Shown piece by piece: positions 15,368 to 24,535 of a stretch of 64,000 nucleotides of DNA. Position 1 is the first letter of the stretch. The number at the start of each line of letters is the position of its first letter. Under the pieces are notes generated by a model, which saw only the letters and a list, made by a program, of their open reading frames with translations, was not told where the DNA came from and searched no databases. This DNA is from JACKCB01 sp964452775 (GTDB lineage Bacteria; Chloroflexota; Anaerolineae; Promineifilales; Promineifilaceae): positions 75,480 to 139,479 of the forward strand of contig CAYVQP010000003.1 of the NCBI GenBank assembly GCA_964452775.1, in the 5' to 3' direction. Both the position numbers and the translations under genes were made by a program.

Positions 15368-17962
15368 ATGCGATTCGTGCTCAACGGTCAGCAGAGAGAA
15401 TACCAGGGCGACCCGGAACTCTCTCTGATGACATACCTCCGCGAAATCGAAGTGATCACCTCTCCCAAAGACGGCTGCGCGCCACAGGCCGCCTGCGGTT
15501 GCTGCACCGTGCAGTTGAATGACAGGGCGGTGCTCTCCTGCGTAACGAAGATGAGCCGCGTCGCCGGCGGCGAGGTGACCACCATTGAGGGATTGGGCGC
15601 GTACCGGCAGAACGTCTACGCCAACTCCTTCGTCGCTCGCGGCGGAGTGCAATGCGGCTTTTGCATTCCCGGCATCGTCATGCAAGCGCACGTCCTGATC
15701 GGCCAGAACCCGAATCCCAGCCGGGCAGACGTGGAAAAGGCGTTGACCCCGAACCTCTGTCGCTGCACGGGTTACAAGAAGATAGTTGACGCGGTGGTCG
15801 CCGCGGCTGCCGCCATCCGGGAAGAGGAAGAGGCGCCTTTGCCGGAGAGCGACGGGCGCATCGGTTCCCGCCAGCCGAAGTACCAGGCGCAGAAACTGGT
15901 CCTCGGCCAGCACCGCTATGTCGATGACATCCGCATCGCCGGCATGCGCCACGGAGCGGTGCGCTTCAGCGACCATCCCCGCGCCCGGGTATTGAGAATT
16001 GACGTCGGGCCGGCCGAGGCGCTGGCAGGGGTCCTGCGGGTCTTCACGGCGCGCGATTATCCCGGCGAGCGCTTTGTGGGTCTGATCGAGCAAGATTGGC
16101 CGCAGATGATCGCCGAGGGAGAAATCACCCGCTACGTGGGCGATGTGCTGGCCCTGGTAGTGGCCGAGACGGACGCTGTTGCCCGCCGGGCGGCGGACTT
16201 AATCGCGGTGGAGTACGAGGTGCTCGAGCCAATCACCGATGTGCACGCCGCTATGCAGCCGGACAGCCCGACGGTGCACGGCAACGAAAGCAACATCCTC
16301 TCCCAATCGATCACCAATCGCGGCGACCTGCAACGGGCGATGGAGGAGTCCGCCTATATCGCTCAGGGGATCTTCCAGACACAGATGATCGAGCACGGCT
16401 TCATGGAGCCGGAGGCGGCGATCGCTTACCCGGCTGGTGACGGCGTGGAAGTGCTCTCCCAGGGACAGGGGGTATACGATGACCGCATCCAGATCGCCAG
16501 GCTGTTGGGATTGCCGTTGGAGAAGGTGCGGGTGATCATGGTACCCAACGGGGGCGGCTTTGGCGGCAAGGAAGACCTGTCGGTGCAGGGACATGCGGCC
16601 CTGGCGGCGTACTTGCTGCAGCAGCCGGTGAAGGTGCGCTTTACGCGCGATGAATCGATAGTGTTTCATCCCAAGCGCCATCCGATCTGGATGGACTATG
16701 CCATCGGCTGCGACGCAGAGGGAAAGTTGACCTTCTGCCGGGTGAAGTTTGTCGGCGACACCGGCGCATACGCCTCGGTGGGCATGAAAGTGCTCGAGCG
16801 CTCCGCCGGACACGCCACCGGCGGGTACAACTTCCCGGTGACCGATGTGCTCGGCGTCGCCGTCTACACAAATAATCTGCCCTGCGGGGCGATGCGCGGC
16901 TTCGGCGTCAACCAGGCCTCCTTCGGCCTGGAAGTGCTGATTGACGAGTTGTGCGAGATGGGCGGCTTCGATCGCTGGCGGTTCCGCTACGACAACGCGC
17001 TGGACGACGGCGACATGACCGCCACCGGCCAGGTCATCGAGAGTGGGGCCGGCGCAAAAGCGACTCTGCTGGCGGTGAAAGATGCGTTCTATCGCAGCCG
17101 GTATGCGGGGCTGGCTTGCGGTATCAAGAACACCGGCATCGGCAACGGCATGCCGGACGCGGCCAGCGCCCGCATCACCATCGCCGCGCCGGACAGGGTG
17201 ATCATTGATCATGGTTGGACGGAAATGGGCCAGGGGATCAACACCGTCGCCCTGCAGGTCGTCTGCAATGAGACCGGCCTGGACCCGGCCCTGATCGAAG
17301 TACGCATTGACACCGAAGCGGAGCAGGAAGCGGGCATGACCACCGCCTCGCGGGCCACTTCGCTGGTGGGCAACGCCCTGATTGACGCCTGTAAGCGGCT
17401 CAAACAAGAGCTGCAGGATTATCCCCTGGCTGACCTGGTTGGCCGGCAATATAGAGGCGAATGGGTCGTCGACTGGACGACCAAGCCGGGAACTGAGACA
17501 GAGAAGGTATACACCCATTACTCCTACAGCTACGCCACACAGTTGGTCACCCTGGATGAGGAGAAGGGGTTCGTCAACCGCATCGTAGCCGCTCACGATG
17601 CCGGCAAAATCTTCAATCCAACCCTCTTCGAGGGCCAGTTGGAAGGCTCTATCCACATGGGCCTCGGTTACGCGATCAGCGAAGAGCTGGAGCTGGAAGA
17701 CGGCCGGCCAAAAAGCACCCGCCTGCGCGACATGGGCATTCTGCGCGCCAAAGAGATGCCGGAAGTGGAAGTGATCGGCGTGGAAGTGCCGGACCCTTAT
17801 GGCCCCTATGGGGCGAAGGGTGTGGGCGAGATTGGATTGGTGCCGACTGCCGGCGCGGTCGCCAATGCGCTCTACCAGTTTGACGGAGTCCGGCGTTACA
17901 AATTGCCGATGCGCATCCCCAAACGCGGGCTGGAGAAGCGAAACAATGGGAACGCCGGGTGA
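15368..17962 (+). CDS. Single-chain [2Fe-2S]/molybdopterin xanthine dehydrogenase, selenium-dependent type
   Basis: 864-aa hydroxylase combining a ferredoxin domain (residues 1-155) with the molybdopterin domains, the layout of the selenium-dependent xanthine dehydrogenase family. Cluster ligands are present: Cys37, Cys43, Cys46 (with an extra Cys45), SCVT, QCGFC and LCRCTG; the first loop is one residue longer than usual (C-x5-C). The cofactor motif is GGGFGGKE (395-402) and the active-site Glu821 lies in GVGEIGL. There is no FAD domain, so the separate YgfM-like gene at 20793 may supply it. Strong AGGAGG before ATG 15368. No in-frame UGA occurs, consistent with a labile selenium ligand, not selenocysteine. 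Confidence 0.85.
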   Translation: MRFVLNGQQREYQGDPELSLMTYLREIEVITSPKDGCAPQAACGCCTVQLNDRAVLSCVTKMSRVAGGEVTTIEGLGAYRQNVYANSFVARGGVQCGFCIPGIVMQAHVLIGQNPNPSRADVEKALTPNLCRCTGYKKIVDAVVAAAAAIREEEEAPLPESDGRIGSRQPKYQAQKLVLGQHRYVDDIRIAGMRHGAVRFSDHPRARVLRIDVGPAEALAGVLRVFTARDYPGERFVGLIEQDWPQMIAEGEITRYVGDVLALVVAETDAVARRAADLIAVEYEVLEPITDVHAAMQPDSPTVHGNESNILSQSITNRGDLQRAMEESAYIAQGIFQTQMIEHGFMEPEAAIAYPAGDGVEVLSQGQGVYDDRIQIARLLGLPLEKVRVIMVPNGGGFGGKEDLSVQGHAALAAYLLQQPVKVRFTRDESIVFHPKRHPIWMDYAIGCDAEGKLTFCRVKFVGDTGAYASVGMKVLERSAGHATGGYNFPVTDVLGVAVYTNNLPCGAMRGFGVNQASFGLEVLIDELCEMGGFDRWRFRYDNALDDGDMTATGQVIESGAGAKATLLAVKDAFYRSRYAGLACGIKNTGIGNGMPDAASARITIAAPDRVIIDHGWTEMGQGINTVALQVVCNETGLDPALIEVRIDTEAEQEAGMTTASRATSLVGNALIDACKRLKQELQDYPLADLVGRQYRGEWVVDWTTKPGTETEKVYTHYSYSYATQLVTLDEEKGFVNRIVAAHDAGKIFNPTLFEGQLEGSIHMGLGYAISEELELEDGRPKSTRLRDMGILRAKEMPEVEVIGVEVPDPYGPYGAKGVGEIGLVPTAGAVANALYQFDGVRRYKLPMRIPKRGLEKRNNGNAG

Positions 17963-18019
17963 TACAGTGTGGAAGCGTTGGTCACGTTAAGCGGTTGGTA
18001 GCGTGAAGAGGAGCGGTCA

Positions 18020-19366
18020 ATGGCCCTGCTGATCCACAACGTCACGATCTTCACGAATGACGATCAGAATCGCGTCCTGCACGGCTCTGCCGTGACGATT
18101 GAAGGCGCGCGGATCGCCGCCATTGGCCCTGAAGTGGAGCTCAGGCAGCGCTATCCCGAGCACGAACAGATAGACGGCAAGGGGCGCCTGCTCATGCCCG
18201 GCTTCACCAACGCCCACATGCACTTTTACGGCCTCTACGCGCGCGGCATCAGCTTGAAGCAGACGCCGCACAACTTTCACGAAATCCTGCAATACCTGTG
18301 GTGGGCGTTGGACAAGGTGCTGGACGATGACGCCGTCTACTACAGCGCCCTGATCCCGGCCATCGCCTCCGTCCGGCAGGGGGTGACCAGCGTCATTGAC
18401 CACCATGCCAGTCCCAACGCGGTCGCCGGCAGCCTTGACCACATCGAGACGGCGCTGACGCAGGTCGGGTTGCGCGGCCTGCTCTGCTATGAGGTCTCCG
18501 ACCGGGACGGCAAGGCCATCCGCGACGCCGGGCTGGCGGAGAACGAGCGCTATATCCGCAAGTGCCGGCGGGCGAAGGAGATTGACGCCAACCATCTCTT
18601 TGACGGCATGATGGGCTTACACGCCTCGTTTACGCTGGATGATGATTCCTTGCGGGAGGCGGTCGCGATTGCCGGGGGGCTGGAACGCGGCTGCCACATC
18701 CACATGCTGGAGGATTACGTGGATGAGCTGTTGACCCGCGAGAAATATGACCGGTCAGTGGTCGAGCGGCTGGATCATTTCGGGGTTCTCGGGAATCGAA
18801 GTATCACCGCGCATGGCATCTTCCTCGATGACGGCGGGCGCCGGCTGCTGGCGGACAGCGACACCATCGTCGCTCACCAGGCGCAGAGCAACATGAACAA
18901 CGCCGTGGGTCGGGCGGATGTCTTTGCCCTGTTGCAGGCCGGCATTACCGTGGGCATCGGCACGGACGGGATGACGCCGGACCTCCGCCGGGAGGCGATG
19001 ACCGGCTATCTGATGCACAAGCATCACCTCAGCGATAACAACCTCGGCTGGGGCGAGTTCGAGACCATGACTATGAAGAACAACCCGGCCATTTACCGCC
19101 GGCTGACCGGACAGCCCGTCGGCCGGGTGGCTGCCGGCTACCTGGCGGACCTGATCCTGGTGGACTATTTCCCGCCGACCCCGTTTACGGGCGACAACTT
19201 TTGGGGTCATTTCCTGTTTGGACTGGTTGACGCTGAGGTTGACACCACCATCATCAACGGGCGGGTGATCATGCAGGGCAAGCAGATTCCGCATTTGGAT
19301 GAGGCGCAGATCGCCGCCGATTCGCGGGCCGTCGCCGAAGAAGTATGGCTTCGTTACCATAGTTGA
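18020..19366 (+). CDS. ssnA: Putative aminohydrolase SsnA
   Basis: 448-aa member of the metal-dependent amidohydrolase superfamily, closest to SsnA of the E. coli ygfK-ssnA-ygfM-xdhD group. Metal ligands visible are His66 and His68 (NAHMHFYG), a further His pair in HIHML and TAHG, and the catalytic Asp in GIGTDGMTPD. SsnA proteins are needed for anaerobic urate/purine use in gut bacteria and are thought to deaminate or hydrolyse a purine-derived ring; the exact reaction is not settled. AGAGGAG precedes ATG 18020. It follows the single-chain XDH and precedes guanine deaminase and ygfM. Confidence 0.85.
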   Translation: MALLIHNVTIFTNDDQNRVLHGSAVTIEGARIAAIGPEVELRQRYPEHEQIDGKGRLLMPGFTNAHMHFYGLYARGISLKQTPHNFHEILQYLWWALDKVLDDDAVYYSALIPAIASVRQGVTSVIDHHASPNAVAGSLDHIETALTQVGLRGLLCYEVSDRDGKAIRDAGLAENERYIRKCRRAKEIDANHLFDGMMGLHASFTLDDDSLREAVAIAGGLERGCHIHMLEDYVDELLTREKYDRSVVERLDHFGVLGNRSITAHGIFLDDGGRRLLADSDTIVAHQAQSNMNNAVGRADVFALLQAGITVGIGTDGMTPDLRREAMTGYLMHKHHLSDNNLGWGEFETMTMKNNPAIYRRLTGQPVGRVAAGYLADLILVDYFPPTPFTGDNFWGHFLFGLVDAEVDTTIINGRVIMQGKQIPHLDEAQIAADSRAVAEEVWLRYHS

Positions 19367-19367
19367 C

Positions 19368-19405
19368 TCTCAGGTGACTGTCGCTTGAGAAAGTGACAGT
19401 CACCT
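19368..19405. repeat. Palindromic repeat, GGTGACTGTC family (copy 2)
   Basis: AGGTGACTGTCGCTT (19372-19386) and AAGTGACAGTCACCT (19391-19405) form a near-perfect inverted repeat between ssnA and the deaminase gene, ending 20 bases before ATG 19426. Confidence 0.8.
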
Positions 19406-19425
19406 CTTGCGAAGACAATTACGCC

Positions 19426-20778
19426 ATGTCTACGATTCTGATTCACAATGCGCGATTGCTGATTACGATGAACAACCGGCGGGAGACGCTGGGCGGCGGA
19501 GCCATCTTTGTGCGCGACCGGGCCATTGAGTGGCTGGGCGACAGCGGCGAGCTGCCGCCGGAGTGCCGGGTGGCGGATCGCATCATTGACGCCACCGGCA
19601 AGGTAGTGTTGCCGGGGTTGATCAACACCCACCACCATCTCTACCAGACGTTAACCCGGGCGATGGCGCCGGACCGCTCGCTCTTTCCCTGGCTGCAGAC
19701 GCTTTACCCGATTTGGGCCAGGATGGACGGCGAGGCGGTCTACACCAGCGCCCTGGTGGGCATGGCCGAGCTGATCCTCAGCGGCTGCACCACTTCCAGC
19801 GATCACCTCTACTTATTTCCAAACGGGGCAAAGTTGGATGATGAGATTCGGGCGGCGCAGGAGCTGGGCTTTCGCTTCCACGCCGCGCGCGGCTCCATGT
19901 CGCTGGGTGAAAGCGCGGGCGGCCTGCCGCCGGACAGCGTGGTGGAAGATGAGGATGCGATCCTGGCTGACTGCCGGCGGGTGATCGAGGAATATCACGA
20001 TCCCGAGCCATTCGCCATGACCCGCGTGGTCATCGCCCCTTGTTCGCCCTTCTCCGTGACGCCGGACCTGATGCGCGAATCGGCCCGGCTGGCCCGCGCT
20101 TACGGCATTACCTTGCACACCCATCTGGCGGAGACAAAGGATGAGGAAGCGTTTTGTCTGGAGCAGTTCGGCTACCGGCCCGCCGCCTACGCTGAGGAGT
20201 TGGAGTGGGTGGGCGACGACGTCTGGTGGGCGCACGCAGTGCACGTCAACGACGAAGAGATTGGGTTAATGGCTCGCACGCATACCGGGGCGGCCCATTG
20301 CCCGTGCAGCAATATGCGCCTGGCCAGCGGTATCGCGCCCGTGCGCCAATGGATCGACAATGGCGTGCTGGTCGGGCTGGGCGTTGACGGCTCCGCCAGC
20401 AACGACGGCTCGCACATGCTGAACGAAGCCCGGCAGGCGATGCTCTTGCAACGAGTAACGAAGGAAGCCGATTCGCTGGCGGTGGCGGAAGCGCTGTGGC
20501 TGGCGACGCGCGGCGGGGCGAAGGTGCTTCGTCGCGACGACATCGGCCAGCTCGCGCCGGGCAAGGCGGCCGATTTTGTGGCCTTCGACCTTGACCGGCT
20601 GCCATACGCCGGGGCGCAGCATGACCCGCTGGCGGCGCTGCTCTTCTGCGCCCCCCAACAGGTTGATCTCTCCGTGATTAACGGGCGCATCGTGGTCGAG
20701 GACGGCGAGTTACGCACGGCGGACCTGCGACCGATTATCGAGCGACACAACCGCATCAGCCGGCGAATGATCGGCTGA
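19426..20778 (+). CDS. 8-oxoguanine/guanine deaminase-type amidohydrolase
   Basis: 450-aa amidohydrolase (TrzN/AtzB-like branch) matching bacterial 8-oxoguanine deaminases. Key sites are NTHHHLYQTLTR (67-78) with the first metal histidines, HTHLAE (231-236), HAVHV, and the catalytic Asp in GVDGSASNDGS (about 320). It converts an aminopurine to the oxo form, for example 8-oxoguanine to urate or guanine to xanthine, feeding the hydroxylases around it. ATG 19426 is used because the frame upstream lies in the repeat. Substrate preference between guanine and 8-oxoguanine cannot be decided here. Confidence 0.85.
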   Translation: MSTILIHNARLLITMNNRRETLGGGAIFVRDRAIEWLGDSGELPPECRVADRIIDATGKVVLPGLINTHHHLYQTLTRAMAPDRSLFPWLQTLYPIWARMDGEAVYTSALVGMAELILSGCTTSSDHLYLFPNGAKLDDEIRAAQELGFRFHAARGSMSLGESAGGLPPDSVVEDEDAILADCRRVIEEYHDPEPFAMTRVVIAPCSPFSVTPDLMRESARLARAYGITLHTHLAETKDEEAFCLEQFGYRPAAYAEELEWVGDDVWWAHAVHVNDEEIGLMARTHTGAAHCPCSNMRLASGIAPVRQWIDNGVLVGLGVDGSASNDGSHMLNEARQAMLLQRVTKEADSLAVAEALWLATRGGAKVLRRDDIGQLAPGKAADFVAFDLDRLPYAGAQHDPLAALLFCAPQQVDLSVINGRIVVEDGELRTADLRPIIERHNRISRRMIG

Positions 20779-20792
20779 TCTGAGGAACCGTA

Positions 20793-21521
20793 ATGCCAAT
20801 AGTAAGAGCTTATCATCGGCCTGGCAGCGTCGCGGAAGCGCTGGTTCTGTTGCAGCGGCCGGGCGCGATTGCCCTGGCCGGCGGCACGCAACTCATCGCC
20901 AATATGGCTGACGATGTCGAGGAAGTAGTGGACCTGCAGGCCGTTGGGCTGGCAGAGATAGAGGCCGGCGCGGAGGACGGATCATTTTCCCTGGGCGCGA
21001 TGGTGCGCGTGCAGGCACTCGTCGAAGATGCGCGCATGCCGGAACTATTGCGCCGCCTGGCCCATCGTGAGGGGCCGAACACCTTTCGCAATATGAGCAC
21101 CATCGGCGGGGCGGTGGCGACCGCCGATCCGGAGAGCGAGCTGTATGCCGGGTTGTTGGCCTACGAGGCGATGATCACGATGCAGTCGCCGGCGGGCGTA
21201 CAGACAATCCCCTTGACGGAGTTCTACCTGCCGGCCGGCGCGCTGATCACCGCCGTTACCGTGCAGAGCAGCGGGCGGGGGGCCGCCGAACGGGTGGCGC
21301 GCACGCCGGCTGACAAACCTATCGTGGCCGTGGTGGGCCGGAAGGATGAAGCGGGTCTCGTCCGGCTGGCTGTTTGCGGCGTCGCCGGCCGGCCCGTGTT
21401 GGTCGAGCCGGAGGAGGTCGCCATGCTTGAGCCGCCGGCTGATTTCCGAGGCAGCGCCGAGTATCGGCGCGAAATGGCCGCGATATTGACGGCCCGCGTT
21501 CTGCGGCAACTGGAGGGCTGA
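20793..21521 (+). CDS. ygfM: FAD-binding subunit of molybdenum hydroxylase (YgfM-like)
   Basis: 242-aa CoxM/XdhB-type FAD protein. It shows LAGGTQLIA (28-36) for FAD binding and NMSTIGGAVATA for the second loop; the C-terminal CO-dehydrogenase flavoprotein domain is shortened compared with the usual 280-290 aa, as in E. coli YgfM. It starts 14 bases after the deaminase stop with a GAGG site and precedes xdhD, the same ygfM-xdhD order as E. coli. It probably passes electrons between XdhD or the single-chain XDH and an acceptor. Confidence 0.85.
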   Translation: MPIVRAYHRPGSVAEALVLLQRPGAIALAGGTQLIANMADDVEEVVDLQAVGLAEIEAGAEDGSFSLGAMVRVQALVEDARMPELLRRLAHREGPNTFRNMSTIGGAVATADPESELYAGLLAYEAMITMQSPAGVQTIPLTEFYLPAGALITAVTVQSSGRGAAERVARTPADKPIVAVVGRKDEAGLVRLAVCGVAGRPVLVEPEEVAMLEPPADFRGSAEYRREMAAILTARVLRQLEG

Positions 21522-21565
21522 GGGGTATCCCTCCGGCTGATACGCCCGTTCATGTGGAGTAGTAG

Positions 21566-24529
21566 ATGGAAATTCGACTGACGATAAATGGCGAAGAAAA
21601 GCTGCTCACCAGCCAGCCGGGGGAGACGCTGCTGCGCGCCTTGCGCCGCGAGGGCTACTTCAGCGTGCGCTTCGGCAGCGACAGCGGCGAGACGGGCGCG
21701 GCCGCCATCCTGCTGGATGGTGAGCTGGTCAGCTCAGATATCATGCTCGCCGCCCAGGCCGACGGCCATTCCATTGAGACGGTGGAAGGGCTGTCGCAAG
21801 GGCTGGACCTGCACGTCATCCAGCGCGCCTTCATCGAGTACGGTGCGATTCAATCCGGATACTCCACCCCGGCGATGGTGCTGGCTGCCAGGGCGCTGCT
21901 GGAGCGGAACGCATACCCGAGCGAAGTTGAAATCCGGGACGCTCTTTCCGGCATCCTCGATCGCGAGACAGCCTACGTCAAGCCGGTGCAGGCGATCATG
22001 GCCGCGGCGGCGATGTTGCGCGGCGAGGAGCCGGACACGCCCGAACTGCATGTGTTGACCCCGATTGACTTTGACCACGGTCCATTTGGCGATCTCGGCG
22101 GGTCGCCGGCCGGCGACGACCTGACGCCGGAGGTAGAGGGCGGCGGCGTGGTTACCCGGCCGATCGCCCCGCCCAGACCGCGGATCACTTCCAGTATTCC
22201 CGAGACGCAGGTGGTGGGCAAGCCGGAGGCCAAGGTGGATGCGGTTAAGCTGGCCAAAGGAAACGCCGCCTTTGTGGATGATTTCGAGATGCGCGGCATG
22301 CTCTATGCCAAGCTATTGACCAGCCCGCATGCCCACGCCCACATCCTGGATATTGATGATAGCGCGGCGCTGGCGATTCCCGGCGTGCATGCCGTGATCC
22401 ACTACCAGAACACGCCGCGCGTGCTCTACGCTTCCGGCGGGCAATCCTACCCCAACCCGCCGCCGCATGATCAGGTGAGCTTTGATAACAAAGTGCGCCA
22501 TGTCGGAGACCGGGTGGCCGCCGTGGCGGCGGAATCGTTGGAGTTGGCCGAGGAAGCGTTGAAGCGCATCAAGGTCACGTATGAAGTTTTGCCGGCGGTG
22601 TTTGATGAGCGCGAAGCTGTCCTGGACGGCGCGCCCGTCATCCACGACGAGCCGGATGTAGTGGACATCCACGATCCTGCCCACAATATCGTCCACCACA
22701 TCCAGGCGCAGGTGGGCGACCCAGAGCAGGGTTTCGTCGAGGCGGATCTTGTTTACGAGCAGACTTATCACGTTCACCAGGTGCAGCAATGCCCGATTGA
22801 ACCGCACATCGCCATCTCCTATTGGGACTCTGATGAGCGGCTGGTCATTCGCACCAGCACGCAAGTTCCATTTCACGCCCGGCGCATTGTCGCGCCGCTG
22901 TTGGGTTTGCCGGTAAAACGCATCCGGGTGATCAAGCCGCGCATTGGCGGCGGCTTTGGGGCCAAGCAGGAAGTGCTCATCGAGGATATTGTCGGCCACC
23001 TGACCTTCAAGACCGGCCGGCCCGTGCGATTGGAGTTGACCCGGGCGGAGGAGTTCATGTCCAGCCGCAGCCGGCACCCGCAGACCATCCGCTTCAAGAG
23101 CGGCGTGACCAGGGACGGCCGGCTGACGGCGCAGTACCTGGACATCCTGGGCAACACCGGCGCGTACGGCACACACGGACTGACCGTGCAGACGGTCAGC
23201 GGCTTGCGCGGATTGAGCACCTACAATTGCCCCAACAAGGCCTTTGACTGCCGGGTGGTGTACACCAATATTCCCGTGCCGGGCGCTTACAGGGGTTATG
23301 GCGCGCCGCAGGCCCTCTTCGCGCTGGAAGTGCACATGGACGAGATCGCCGCGCTGCTGGGCATAGACGTGGTCGAGTTTCGCCGGCGCAACTGGGTGAA
23401 TGTCGGCGACGGGCTGAACATCGCTCCCCACCTGGGCGAAGGCGAAAAGGATACCGTTACCTCGGTGCCGATCATCATGTCCAGCGGGCTAAATGAGTGC
23501 ATTCTCTTCGGAAGCCAGGCGATCGAGTGGGAGCGACGAGACGATCCCAATTGGCGTTTTGTGCCCGGCAAACCGCATCTGCGCCGGGGGTTGGGCATGG
23601 CCGTCTGCATGCACGGCACCGCCATCCCCGGCCTGGACATGGGCGGGGCCAGCATCAAAATCAACGACGACGGCTCCTTCAATGTGCTGGTCGGGGCGAC
23701 CGACCTGGGCACCGGCTCGGATACCGTCCTGGGCCAGATCGCCGCCGAAGTGCTGGGCGTACCGCTGGAAGACATCATCGTTTACTCCAGCGATACCGAC
23801 ATGACCCCGTTTGACACCGGCGCGTACGCCAGCTCCACCACCTATATCTCCGGCACGGCGGTGAAGCTGGCCGCGGAAGGGGTGCGCGAACAGATCAAGG
23901 AGCGCGCCGGCCTGATGCTGGAGCTGGCCGACTGGCGGCAGGTGCGCCTGCATGATCGCCGGGCCTGGGCGGAGGACGGGCGCAGCGTCAGCATGGCCGA
24001 GATCGCCCTGCACTCGTTGCACCGCGACCAACAACGACAGATCATGCACACCGCTTCTTACGTCTCCAGCGCGTCGCCGCCGCCCTTTGCCGGGCAGTTC
24101 GTAGAGGTGCTGGTAGATATTGAGACCGGGCAAGTAACGGTCGAGAAGATGGTCATGGCGGTGGATGCCGGGGTGGTGATCAATCCGCTCACCGCCGGCG
24201 GGCAGGTGGAAGGCGGCATGGTGCAGGCGCTGGGCTACGCCCATTGCGAAGAGATGGCTTACGATGTGAGCGGGCGAATGGTCAACCCGGCTTTTGGCCC
24301 CTACAAGATATACCGGGCCGATGAGACGCCGGAGCTGGGCGTGATTCTGGTGCAGACGCACGAACCTAGCGGACCTTTCGGGGCAAAGGCGATTGCCGAG
24401 ATCCCCAAGGACGGCGTCGCACCTGCCCTGTCCAATGCGATCTACCATGCCACCGGCGTGCGCATCCGCCAGATCCCCTTTACGCCGGAACGAGTGTGGC
24501 GATCGCTGACCGAAGCCAGGAGCGCGTGA
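21566..24529 (+). CDS. xdhD: XdhD-like molybdenum hydroxylase with degenerate ferredoxin domain
   Basis: 987-aa protein close in layout to E. coli XdhD. Residues 1-150 keep the ferredoxin/[2Fe-2S] fold pattern, but every ligand position is replaced: Ser38, Thr43, Ala46, Asp58 for the first cluster and Ser97, Ser100, Asp132, Glu134 for the second. The molybdopterin domains are intact, with GGGFGAKQ (461-468) and active-site Glu945 in AIAEIPK. A Pro-rich linker (about 150-215) joins the parts. GGAG precedes ATG 21566. It follows ygfM and precedes an XdhC-like factor. It may act as a hydroxylase using another partner's clusters, or as a non-redox enzyme. Substrate inferred to be a purine. Confidence 0.88.
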   Translation: MEIRLTINGEEKLLTSQPGETLLRALRREGYFSVRFGSDSGETGAAAILLDGELVSSDIMLAAQADGHSIETVEGLSQGLDLHVIQRAFIEYGAIQSGYSTPAMVLAARALLERNAYPSEVEIRDALSGILDRETAYVKPVQAIMAAAAMLRGEEPDTPELHVLTPIDFDHGPFGDLGGSPAGDDLTPEVEGGGVVTRPIAPPRPRITSSIPETQVVGKPEAKVDAVKLAKGNAAFVDDFEMRGMLYAKLLTSPHAHAHILDIDDSAALAIPGVHAVIHYQNTPRVLYASGGQSYPNPPPHDQVSFDNKVRHVGDRVAAVAAESLELAEEALKRIKVTYEVLPAVFDEREAVLDGAPVIHDEPDVVDIHDPAHNIVHHIQAQVGDPEQGFVEADLVYEQTYHVHQVQQCPIEPHIAISYWDSDERLVIRTSTQVPFHARRIVAPLLGLPVKRIRVIKPRIGGGFGAKQEVLIEDIVGHLTFKTGRPVRLELTRAEEFMSSRSRHPQTIRFKSGVTRDGRLTAQYLDILGNTGAYGTHGLTVQTVSGLRGLSTYNCPNKAFDCRVVYTNIPVPGAYRGYGAPQALFALEVHMDEIAALLGIDVVEFRRRNWVNVGDGLNIAPHLGEGEKDTVTSVPIIMSSGLNECILFGSQAIEWERRDDPNWRFVPGKPHLRRGLGMAVCMHGTAIPGLDMGGASIKINDDGSFNVLVGATDLGTGSDTVLGQIAAEVLGVPLEDIIVYSSDTDMTPFDTGAYASSTTYISGTAVKLAAEGVREQIKERAGLMLELADWRQVRLHDRRAWAEDGRSVSMAEIALHSLHRDQQRQIMHTASYVSSASPPPFAGQFVEVLVDIETGQVTVEKMVMAVDAGVVINPLTAGGQVEGGMVQALGYAHCEEMAYDVSGRMVNPAFGPYKIYRADETPELGVILVQTHEPSGPFGAKAIAEIPKDGVAPALSNAIYHATGVRIRQIPFTPERVWRSLTEARSA

Positions 24530-24535
24530 CCCAAT

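Noticed and set aside
16199..17656. Antisense ORF (485 codons) opposite the single-chain XDH
   Set aside because: Codon-bias artefact; His/Asp/Gly-rich translation, no motifs or start signals.
17811..17823. Match to the tRNA-Glu 3' end (CCCCTATGGGG) as an attachment site
   Set aside because: Only a short self-complementary match inside a coding region, with no integrase or island boundary.
15368..17962. Selenocysteine UGA in the selenium-dependent-type XDH
   Set aside because: The reading frame has no internal TGA; in this family selenium is a labile ligand, not an amino acid.
22313..23431. Antisense ORF (372 codons) opposite xdhD
   Set aside because: Overlaps the intact molybdopterin domain; no supporting features.
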